In this document: positions 1 to 5,939 of the stretch, one piece after another
How positions within the stretch are numbered: position 1 is the first letter of the stretch
Layout: each line of letters starts with the position of its first letter
NCBI GenBank assembly: GCA_019347785.1
Contig: JAHWKQ010000092.1
Coordinates: 1-8,262 of the forward strand
DNA from: Actinomycetota bacterium
GTDB lineage: Bacteria; Actinomycetota; Nitriliruptoria; Euzebyales; Egibacteraceae
Length of the DNA stretch: 8,262 nucleotides
Direction: 5' to 3'
Notes under the pieces: model-generated
The model's input: only the letters and a program-made list of their open reading frames with translations
Told to the model about the DNA's origin: nothing
Database searches by the model: none
Program-made: the position numbers and the translations under genes

Positions 1-1836
1 CTGCGCTTCGGGTACGACAAGGGCCTGGCCGCGGGGGTCGTCGCGTCGGCCGGCTACGAGCGGGTCCTGGACGAGCCGCGGATGCCGGGCACGCGATGGT
101 TCCCCGGGGCGCGCCTCAACTTCGCCGAGAACCTCCTGCGGCGCCGGGACGACACCGTCGCCCTGGTCGGCGCCGGCGAGGGGCGTGACGACGAGACGCT
201 GACGTGGTCGCAGCTGTACGAGCGCGTCGCGCGCGCCCAGCAGGGGCTGCGCGACCTCGGCGTCACTCAGGGTGACCGCGTCGCGGCGTACATGCCCAAC
301 TGCGTCGAGACCGTGGTGGCCATGCTGGCCACCGCGGCGACCGGGGCCGTGTTCTCGTCGTGCTCACCCGACTTCGGCACGGGCGGCGTCGTCGACCGCT
401 TCGGCCAGATCGAGCCGAAGGTGCTCCTGGCGACCGACGGCTACCGCTACGGCGGCAAGAGCCATCCCGTCGGCGACAATGTCGCAGGGATCCTCGAGCG
501 GATCGACAGCGTCGAGCACCTGGTGACGTGCGAGTTCACCGGCGACGGGGTGGACCCGGCGGGCCTGCGCGACCGGTCCGTCACCGGCTGGGACCAGCTG
601 CTGGCCAACGACGCCGCCGACGTGGCCTTCGAGCAGCTGCCTTTCGACCACCCCCTGTACGTCCTGTACTCGTCGGGGACGACCGGCACACCCAAGAGCA
701 TCGTGCACGGCGCCGGCGGCACGCTGCTCAAGCACCTGCAGGAGCACCGCCACCACGTCGACCTGCGCCCCGGCGAGGACGTGTTCTTCTGGTTCACGAC
801 CACCGGGTGGATGATGTGGAACTACCTCGTCACCGCCCTGGCCAGCGAGACGACGGTCGTGTGCTACGACGGCAGCCCTGCCGAGCCGGGCCTGTCGGCG
901 CTGTGGGAGATGGCCGAGCGCCACGGCGTGACGCACCTCGGGACGAGCCCCAAGTTCCTGTCCAGCTGTGCCAAGGCGGGTGTGGTGCCCGGCGACGTCG
1001 CCGACCTGTCGCGTCTGCGCTCGGTCCTGTCGACGGGGTCGCCACTGAACCCCGACCAGTTCGACTGGGTGTACCGGGCGGTCAAGCCCGACCTGCAGCT
1101 GGCCTCGGTCAGCGGCGGCACGGACATCGTCGCGTGCTTCGTCGGGGGCAACCCGCTGCTGCCGGTGCGGCGCGGCGAGCTGCAGTGCCGCCTGCTGGGC
1201 ATGGCCGTCGAGGCGTACGACGAGGGCGGCTCGCCGGTCTACGACGAAAAGGGGGAGCTGGTCTGCACCCGCCCGTTCCCCTCCCTGCCCATCGGCTTTT
1301 GGGACGACCCCGACGGGGAGCGCTACCACCAGGCGTACTTCGCCCAGCACCCGGGCGTGTGGACGCACGGCGACTTCATCGAGATCCGCTCCCACGGCGG
1401 CGTCGTCATCCACGGCCGCAGCGACACGACGCTGAACCCCGGGGGGGTTCGCATCGGCACGGCCGAGATCTACCGGGCCATCGAGGGGATGAAGGAGATC
1501 GCCGACGCGATCGTCTTCGACCACCCGACCAACGGGGACACCGAGGTCGTCCTGTGCGTGGTCCTGGTCGACGGCGCCGAGCTCGACGACGACCTCGCCG
1601 GGCGCATCCGCACGGCGATCAGGGAGTCGGCCTCGCCACGCCACGTCCCCCGCCAGGTGTTCGCCGTCGCCGACGTGCCCCGGACCTACAGCGGCAAGAA
1701 GGTCGAGAAGGCCGTCCGCCAGCTGGCGCGCGGCGAGGACGTCGGCAACCGCGAGGCGATCGCCAACCCCGAGGCGCTCGACGAGTTCGCCGAGCTGCCC
1801 CTCTCGACGTCCGCACGACAGCAGGGAGAGCGCTGA
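1..1836 (+). CDS. aacS: Acetoacetyl-CoA synthetase (acetoacetate-CoA ligase), 5'-truncated by the window edge
   Basis: This ANL-superfamily adenylating enzyme converts acetoacetate, ATP and CoA to acetoacetyl-CoA in the cytoplasm. The frame is open to base 1, so the true start is outside. 611 residues are visible, against about 650 for the family, so only a few dozen are missing. The ATG at 82 is internal: the residues before it are coding, and what follows it (WFPGARLNFAENLL) is the family's N-terminal signature. Seen in order, in visible-residue numbers: the phosphate-binding A3 loop YSSGTTGTPKSIVH (223-236), then the FFWFTTTGWMMWNY block, the hinge region HGRSDTTLNPGG (from 471) and the A10 motif RTYSGKK, whose catalytic lysine is about residue 566. 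The Leu/Lys-rich HLQEHRHHVDLRPGED stretch after A3 fits acetoacetyl-CoA synthetase better than acetyl-CoA synthetase. Its stop overlaps the start of the transporter gene by one base, implying co-transcription and coupled translation. All catalytic motifs look intact. Confidence 0.95.
   Translation: MRFGYDKGLAAGVVASAGYERVLDEPRMPGTRWFPGARLNFAENLLRRRDDTVALVGAGEGRDDETLTWSQLYERVARAQQGLRDLGVTQGDRVAAYMPNCVETVVAMLATAATGAVFSSCSPDFGTGGVVDRFGQIEPKVLLATDGYRYGGKSHPVGDNVAGILERIDSVEHLVTCEFTGDGVDPAGLRDRSVTGWDQLLANDAADVAFEQLPFDHPLYVLYSSGTTGTPKSIVHGAGGTLLKHLQEHRHHVDLRPGEDVFFWFTTTGWMMWNYLVTALASETTVVCYDGSPAEPGLSALWEMAERHGVTHLGTSPKFLSSCAKAGVVPGDVADLSRLRSVLSTGSPLNPDQFDWVYRAVKPDLQLASVSGGTDIVACFVGGNPLLPVRRGELQCRLLGMAVEAYDEGGSPVYDEKGELVCTRPFPSLPIGFWDDPDGERYHQAYFAQHPGVWTHGDFIEIRSHGGVVIHGRSDTTLNPGGVRIGTAEIYRAIEGMKEIADAIVFDHPTNGDTEVVLCVVLVDGAELDDDLAGRIRTAIRESASPRHVPRQVFAVADVPRTYSGKKVEKAVRQLARGEDVGNREAIANPEALDEFAELPLSTSARQQGER
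1823..1830 (+). promoter_or_regulatory. Ribosome binding site of the atoE-like gene
   Basis: The sequence AGGGAGAG lies inside the last codons of the synthetase gene, five bases before the ATG at 1836. It is the strongest Shine-Dalgarno match near this junction. It fixes the transporter start even though the same frame stays open far upstream. Confidence 0.75.
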
Positions 1837-3188
1837 TGCAACGCCTGGGGAACTGGTTCGCCGAGTTCAGCCGCAGATGGGTGCCCGACGCGTTCGTGTT
1901 CGCGGTGCTGTTGACCTTCGCCGTCTACGTGCTGGCGCTCGTCTTCGGCGACCACGGGCCGCTGCAGCTCGTCACCGACTGGTACAACGGCTTCTGGGAG
2001 CTGCTCGAGTTCGCGATGCAGATGACCCTGATCCTGGTCACCGGCTACGCGCTGGCTGCCTCGCCGCCGCTGCGCCGCGGGCTCGAGCGGCTGGCCGACC
2101 TTCCGCGCGGGGGCGCGTCGGCCGTGGCGCTGACCGCCCTGACGGCCGGGCTTCTCGGCCTCCTGCACTGGGGGCTGGGACTCATCGCCGGCGCGCTGCT
2201 GGCCCGTGAGGTCGCCACCCGCGCACGGGGACGCGGCATCAGGGTGCATTTCCCGCTGGTGGCCGCCGCCGGGTACGTGGGGCTCGGGATCTGGCACAGC
2301 GGGCTGTCGGGCTCCGCGCCGCTGCTGGTCAACACCGAGGGCCACTTCCTGCAGGGGCAGATGGGCATCGTGCCGCTGGCGGAGACGACGTTCCTTCCGT
2401 TCAACCTGATCTTCGTCGTCGTGGCCCTGGTCATCGCCCCGTTGCTGCTGGCCCGCATGCATCCCCGCGCGGAGGAGGCCGAGCAGATCGAGCCGCCCGA
2501 CGAGGAAGGGGGCGGCGGGCAGGGAGGCGGCGTCGCCACCCAGGTGAGGACGACGTCGGCGACGCCCGCCCAGCGCCTGGCCGACAGCCGCCTGGTCGTC
2601 GGCCTGGTGGTGCTGGCCGGACTGGTCTTCCTCGTGCCCTTCTTCGTCCAGAACGGCGTCATCGGCTTTGACATCAACGTCTTGAACTTCACGTTCCTGG
2701 TCGCCGGTCTGGCCATGCACGGCACCCTGGCCCGTTACGCCTCGGCGGTCGGCGAAGGGGCGAGGGCGGCCAGCGGCGTGATCATCCAGTTCCCGTTCTA
2801 CGCGGGGATCCTGGGCATCATGGACGCCTCCGGCCTGGTCACGGTGATCGCGGGCTGGTTCGTGGCCATCTCCACGCCGCTGACCTATCCGTTCTGGACG
2901 ATGGTCAGCGCCGCCGCCGTGAACTTCGCCGTCCCGTCGGGCGGAGGCCAGTGGGCCGTGCAGGGCCCGGTGGTGGTCCAGGCGACCAAGTCACTGGGCG
3001 TGGACACGGGCACCGGGGTCATGGCGGTCGCCCTGGGCGACCAGCTGACCAACATGGTGCAGCCCTTCTGGGCCCTGCCGCTGCTGGGCATCACCGGCCT
3101 GCGGGCCGGCGACGTGCTCGGCTACACGGCCGCGCTGATGCTCGCGTTGTTCGCCGTCGCCGGGGTGTGCATCACCTTCCTGTCCTAG
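1836..3188 (+). CDS. atoE: AtoE/SCFA_trans-family short-chain fatty acid transporter
   Basis: A 450-residue integral membrane protein, close to the roughly 440 of E. coli AtoE, of the short-chain fatty acid transporter family (PF02667). It probably imports acetoacetate, butyrate or similar acids. Hydrophobic segments lie near residues 16-37, 52-75, 95-128, 140-160, 186-206, 252-272, 283-304, 311-350, 351-378 and 408-449, so about ten to twelve membrane passes are likely. Conserved polar re-entrant-type motifs are NFAVPSGGGQWAVQGP (363-378) and GDQLTNMVQPFWALPLL (401-417). A hydrophilic linker (about 208-250), acidic then glycine-rich, splits the two halves. The start follows from the one-base TGATG overlap with the synthetase stop and the AGGGAGAG site before it. 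The frame is open for about 1.5 kb upstream, but that part is an antisense-like shadow of the synthetase gene. Neighbouring acetoacetyl-CoA synthetase makes acetoacetate the best guess for the substrate. The ion coupling cannot be read from the sequence. Confidence 0.93.
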   Translation: MQRLGNWFAEFSRRWVPDAFVFAVLLTFAVYVLALVFGDHGPLQLVTDWYNGFWELLEFAMQMTLILVTGYALAASPPLRRGLERLADLPRGGASAVALTALTAGLLGLLHWGLGLIAGALLAREVATRARGRGIRVHFPLVAAAGYVGLGIWHSGLSGSAPLLVNTEGHFLQGQMGIVPLAETTFLPFNLIFVVVALVIAPLLLARMHPRAEEAEQIEPPDEEGGGGQGGGVATQVRTTSATPAQRLADSRLVVGLVVLAGLVFLVPFFVQNGVIGFDINVLNFTFLVAGLAMHGTLARYASAVGEGARAASGVIIQFPFYAGILGIMDASGLVTVIAGWFVAISTPLTYPFWTMVSAAAVNFAVPSGGGQWAVQGPVVVQATKSLGVDTGTGVMAVALGDQLTNMVQPFWALPLLGITGLRAGDVLGYTAALMLALFAVAGVCITFLS

Positions 3189-3195
3189 GGCCCAC

Positions 3196-3227
3196 CCCGG
3201 GACCGGTGCCTCGCCCGGTCAGCCGGG
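3196..3227. terminator. Candidate bidirectional hairpin terminator between convergent genes
   Basis: GACCGG (3201-3206) pairs with CCGGTC (3215-3220) around an 8-base loop. The stem continues as CCCGG (3196-3200) with CCGGG (3223-3227) across a two-base AG bulge. It fills the 30-bp gap after the transporter stop and includes the stop codon of the YjbQ gene. There is no T-run on either side, so strength is uncertain; high-GC bacteria often lack one. Confidence 0.42.
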
Positions 3228-3626
3228 CAGGAAGCTCAGGCGGACGGTGCGCTGGGCGTTGTCCCGGTTGGGGTCGACCACGACGATCGACTGCCACGTG
3301 CCCAGGGCCGGGCGGCCGTCCAGGACCGGGATCATCAGCGAAGGGCTGACCAGGGCGGGCAGCACGTGGTCGGCCCCGTGCCCGGGGCTGCCGTGGCCGT
3401 GCGCCCAGCGCTCCTCCTCGCGCGGCAGCAGCTCGTCGAGCGCCGACTCCAGGTCGCGGTCGGTCCCGGCCCCCATCTCGAACAGCGCGACCCCGGCGGT
3501 GGCGTGTGGCAGGAAGACGTGCAGCAGGCCGTCACCACGGTCACGCACCCACTCGGCGACGCGCTCGGTCACGTCGACGCAGGCAAACGAGCCCCCGGTC
3601 CGCACGTCGAAGGTGGTGGTGTCCAC
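3219..3626 (-). CDS. YjbQ family protein (UPF0047, secondary thiamine-phosphate synthase type)
   Basis: A 135-residue cytoplasmic protein, the usual family length. Diagnostic motifs are HVFLPHATAGVALFE (36-50), HGSPGHGADH (78-87), which contains the probable metal- or ligand-binding histidines, and GTWQS (109-113) followed by VVVDPNRDN (115-123). Several members show weak thiamine-phosphate synthase activity and can rescue E. coli thiE mutants, but the physiological role of the family is unsettled. I chose the GTG at 3626, giving MDTTTFDVRTGG, which matches how relatives begin. A CTG nine bases earlier would overlap the cysQ stop as CTGA and cannot be excluded. Only five bases separate it from cysQ and there is no clear ribosome binding site, so translation is probably coupled to cysQ. 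Confidence 0.88.
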   Translation of the reverse strand: MDTTTFDVRTGGSFACVDVTERVAEWVRDRGDGLLHVFLPHATAGVALFEMGAGTDRDLESALDELLPREEERWAHGHGSPGHGADHVLPALVSPSLMIPVLDGRPALGTWQSIVVVDPNRDNAQRTVRLSFLPG

Positions 3627-3631
3627 GGCAC

Positions 3632-4366
3632 TCAGGCGGCGGCGGCGATGACCCGGTCGGCCAGCTCCGGGCGGCACACGAGCAGGTCCGGCAGCCAGGG
3701 GTCGGGGCGGTTGTAGGCGAGCGCGGAGCCGTCCAGCCGTGACACGTGCAGCCCTGCCGCCGCCGCGACGGCGACCGGCGCGGCCGAGTCCCACTCGTAC
3801 TGGCCGCCGGCGTGGGCGTAGACGTCGGCGTCGCCGAGGATGATCGCTGACGTCTTCGCCCCCGCCGAGCCCATCGGCACGAGCTCGGCGTCCAGCGCCT
3901 CGCGCAGCGTCTCGGTGACCGCGGGCGGGCGGGTGCGGCTGACCACGAGCCGGGGGCGCGGCACCGCCGCGGCCAGCTTCGGCGGCTCCCACGTCGACAG
4001 CACCAGGTCGCGGGCCGGCAGTGCGACCGCCCCCGCCCGCAACCGCCCGTCCTGCACGAGGGCGACGTGCACCGCCCAGTCGGTGCGGCCCTGCTCGGCG
4101 AACTCGCGGGTGCCGTCCAGCGGGTCGACGATCCAGACCCTTTCCGCGGACAGCCGTGCCGGGTCGTCGACCGCCTCCTCGGACAGCACGGCGTCGCCGG
4201 GGCGGGCGCGCTCGATCGCCCCGGCGATGGCCTGCTGCGAGCTGCGGTCGGCCTCGTCGCGCAGCGCCCTGAAGTCCACGCCCGGGTCGTGCAGCCGCGC
4301 CCGCAGCTCGATCAGGATGCGGCCCGCCCGGTGGGCGATGTCGGCGGCCAGCTCGTGGTCGTTCAT
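3632..4366 (-). CDS. cysQ: CysQ-type 3'(2'),5'-bisphosphate nucleotidase (inositol monophosphatase superfamily)
   Basis: A 244-residue Mg-dependent, Li-sensitive-type phosphatase. It probably hydrolyses 3'-phosphoadenosine 5'-phosphate, the by-product of sulfate activation and sulfotransfer, to AMP; related enzymes also accept inositol phosphates. Metal-site motifs are LSEE (61-64), WIVDPLDGTREF (78-89, Asp81 and Asp84) and EWDSAAPVAV (191-200, Asp193). The motifs and overall pattern, including DRSSQQ in place of the usual SPVTxAD motif and the late NRPDPWLPDLLVC block, resemble mycobacterial CysQ (Rv2131c) as I recall it. The ATG at 4366 is preferred over an in-frame ATG at 4402 because it gives MNDHELAAD, matching relatives, and has GGGGAAG seven bases upstream. 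It leads a probable two-gene unit with the YjbQ gene. Confidence 0.92.
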   Translation of the reverse strand: MNDHELAADIAHRAGRILIELRARLHDPGVDFRALRDEADRSSQQAIAGAIERARPGDAVLSEEAVDDPARLSAERVWIVDPLDGTREFAEQGRTDWAVHVALVQDGRLRAGAVALPARDLVLSTWEPPKLAAAVPRPRLVVSRTRPPAVTETLREALDAELVPMGSAGAKTSAIILGDADVYAHAGGQYEWDSAAPVAVAAAAGLHVSRLDGSALAYNRPDPWLPDLLVCRPELADRVIAAAA

Positions 4367-4373
4367 CCCGTGG

Positions 4374-4380
4374 CTTCCCC
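4374..4380 (-). promoter_or_regulatory. Ribosome binding site of cysQ
   Basis: On the minus strand this reads GGGGAAG, with a seven-base spacer to the ATG at 4366. It decides between that start and an in-frame ATG 36 bases upstream, which lacks such a site. Confidence 0.65.
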
Positions 4381-4401
4381 AATGCGCGTCGCGAGCGACC
4401 A

Positions 4402-4407
4402 AGGGTA
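4402..4407 (-). promoter_or_regulatory. Candidate -10 box for cysQ
   Basis: TACCCT on the minus strand fits the TAnnnT pattern of actinobacterial housekeeping promoters. It would place transcription start near 4395, leaving a short leader that contains the ribosome binding site. No good -35 box is visible in the GC-rich upstream sequence. It overlaps the first G-run of a G-quadruplex motif on the opposite strand. Confidence 0.4.
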
Positions 4408-4424
4408 CCGGGCCGGGCGGGGGG
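4403..4424 (+). other. G-quadruplex-type motif in the divergent intergenic region
   Basis: Four runs of three or more G (4403-4405, 4410-4412, 4415-4417, 4419-4424) are separated by loops of 4, 2 and 1 bases, which meets the standard sequence definition. It lies between cysQ and the kinase gene. Such motifs arise often by chance in high-GC DNA, so only the sequence pattern is certain. Confidence 0.5.
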
Positions 4425-4449
4425 CGGCGCCCGCGTCCGACGTGGGCGG

Positions 4450-4455
4450 CACAAT
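4450..4455 (+). promoter_or_regulatory. Candidate -10 box for the ABC1 kinase gene, leaderless layout
   Basis: CACAAT lies six bases before the ATG at 4462, matching TAnnnT at all but the first base. There is no Shine-Dalgarno sequence before that ATG. This spacing would start the transcript at or next to the start codon. No convincing -35 box is seen. Confidence 0.4.
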
Positions 4456-4461
4456 GGGCGC

Positions 4462-5889
4462 ATGGTGCACTCTCCGGGGTCCACGTCGCGCCCCGACCCG
4501 GCCACGACCGGCCAACGGCCCTCCCAGCGCCTCGGCGGCCGCGTCCAGCGCGGCGCCGACCTCGCCCGCCTGTCGGCCACGACCGGCGCCGGCTACCTCA
4601 CGTCCCGCGTGCGGGGCCTGCGCGCCGGTGAGGAAGCCGAGCTGGCCTTCCACGTGGCCACGGCGGAGAAGGTGCTCGAGCTGCTGGGGTCGATGAAGGG
4701 CGCCGCCATGAAGTTGGGGCAGATCGCCAGCTTCGTGGACCTGGACCTGCCACCGGAGATCCAGTCCACGTACCAGGGCGCACTGTCGAACCTGCGGACC
4801 GCGGCGCCGCCGGTCGACCCGGAGCTCATCGCGGAGGTGGTGCACGGCGAGTTCGGCGCGCCGCCCGAGCGGGTCTTCTCCCGCTGGGACCCCTGGCCCC
4901 TGGCCAGCGCGAGCATCGGGCAGGTCCACCGCGCCAGCCTGCCGGGCGGCGGCGAGGTGGTCGTCAAGGTGCAGTACCCGGGCGTGGCCGAGGCCGTCGA
5001 GTCCGACCTCGCCAACGCCGAGGCCCTGGCGCCGGTCGCCAAGCTCATCTCCCCCAACCTGCGGCTGCGGCCGCTGGTCGAGGAGCTGCGGGCACGGCTG
5101 GTCGACGAGCTCGACTACCAGCGCGAGGCGCAGTACCAGCACGCGTTCTTCGCCCGGTACGACGGGCACCCGTTCGTGCGCGTGCCGCGCGTCCACGGCG
5201 ACTTCTGCCGTCCCCGCGTGCTGGTCAGCGAGTACATCGACGGGCTCGGCTTCGACGAGATGCTCGCCGTCGCCGGCCCCGCGGAGCGCCGGCGCTACGG
5301 GGAGATCATCTACCGGTTCGTGTTCGGCTCGCTGCACCGCTTCCGGCTCTTCAACGCCGACCCGCACCCGGGCAACTACCTGTTCCTGCCCGACGGCAGC
5401 GTGGCCTTCCTCGACTTCGGCAGCGTCAAGATGTTCCGTCGGGAGATCCGCGAGCAGATCCGCCGTCAGCTTCACGCCGTCATCGACGGCGACATCGACC
5501 GGCTGATGGAGGTGATGCGGGCGGCGGGCTTCGTCCCCGAGGGGGTCGAGACCGACCCGGAGGCGCTGATGGCCTGGTTCCGCCGCTTCAACGAGCCGGT
5601 ACTACAGGACCGGGAGTGGACCTACACCCCCGAGTTCGCGCGTGACATCATCCGGTCCACGACCGACCCGCGGCTGGGCCCGGTCGACCTGCTGCGCCGG
5701 CTGAACCTGCCCGCCGACTACCTGATGCTCAACCGCATCCAGTGGGGCGTGAACTCCATCCTGGGGCAGCTGCGGGCCGCGGCCAACTGGCGCCGCATCT
5801 CCGAGGAGCTGTGGGACGGCGCCCCGCCCGCCAGCGACCTGGGGCGCCGGGAGCGCCCGTTCATCGACGCGTCACCGTATCTGGCCTGA
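4462..5889 (+). CDS. ABC1/UbiB (AarF)-family atypical protein kinase-like ATPase
   Basis: A 475-residue member of the ABC1/ADCK/UbiB family of atypical kinases, linked in other organisms to quinone biosynthesis or lipid handling. Seen in order: the KxGQ motif (Lys84-Gln87), the Ala-rich loop PLASASIGQVHRA (146-158) in place of a glycine-rich loop, the ATP-site lysine in VVKVQYPG (Lys169), the ELDYQREAQ segment (216-224), a hinge at SEYIDG (256-261), the catalytic loop NADPHPGN (298-305) and DFG (318-320). All core residues are intact. The C-terminal region (340-475) is helical-looking, and no strong transmembrane pair is evident, unlike E. coli UbiB. The ATG at 4462 is supported by a -10-like box placed for a leaderless transcript. 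It is a single-gene unit, divergent from cysQ and convergent with the HNH gene, so context gives no clue to its substrate. Kinase activity on protein is unproven for most members. Confidence 0.93.
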   Translation: MVHSPGSTSRPDPATTGQRPSQRLGGRVQRGADLARLSATTGAGYLTSRVRGLRAGEEAELAFHVATAEKVLELLGSMKGAAMKLGQIASFVDLDLPPEIQSTYQGALSNLRTAAPPVDPELIAEVVHGEFGAPPERVFSRWDPWPLASASIGQVHRASLPGGGEVVVKVQYPGVAEAVESDLANAEALAPVAKLISPNLRLRPLVEELRARLVDELDYQREAQYQHAFFARYDGHPFVRVPRVHGDFCRPRVLVSEYIDGLGFDEMLAVAGPAERRRYGEIIYRFVFGSLHRFRLFNADPHPGNYLFLPDGSVAFLDFGSVKMFRREIREQIRRQLHAVIDGDIDRLMEVMRAAGFVPEGVETDPEALMAWFRRFNEPVLQDREWTYTPEFARDIIRSTTDPRLGPVDLLRRLNLPADYLMLNRIQWGVNSILGQLRAAANWRRISEELWDGAPPASDLGRRERPFIDASPYLA

Positions 5890-5897
5890 TCGCCGGC

Positions 5898-5922
5898 CCG
5901 CGGTGGCTTGGACCTGCCGCGG
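5898..5922. terminator. Candidate bidirectional hairpin terminator between kinase and HNH genes
   Basis: CCGCGG (5898-5903) pairs with CCGCGG (5917-5922). Inside, GG and CC can add two pairs across a T/TG internal loop, leaving CTTGGA as the apical loop. It occupies the 50-bp gap between two convergent stop codons and reads almost the same on both strands. No T-run follows. Confidence 0.38.
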
Positions 5923-5939
5923 CGCGCCGACGGCCTCGG

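Noticed and set aside
1434..1450. A perfect 7-bp inverted repeat (GAACCCC with GGGGTTC) resembling a terminator or operator.
   Set aside because: It lies within conserved coding sequence for the Asn-Pro-Gly-Gly-Val motif of the synthetase, and codon use alone explains it.
360..1835. A long open frame running into the transporter frame from inside the synthetase gene, which would make a 942-residue fusion.
   Set aside because: The sequence before 1836 is Arg/Pro-rich out-of-frame translation of the synthetase gene, and transporter homology begins exactly at the ATG at 1836, which has its own ribosome binding site.
3627..4580. The YjbQ frame stays open upstream through cysQ and into the kinase gene, suggesting a longer protein.
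   Set aside because: The upstream part is low-complexity Arg/Gly/Pro sequence, an out-of-frame shadow of cysQ. The family length and start match the GTG at 3626.
4363..5475. A 370-residue open frame antisense to the kinase gene.
   Set aside because: It is His/Val/Asp-rich shadow sequence typical of the opposite strand of GC-rich genes, and the plus-strand kinase has every family motif.
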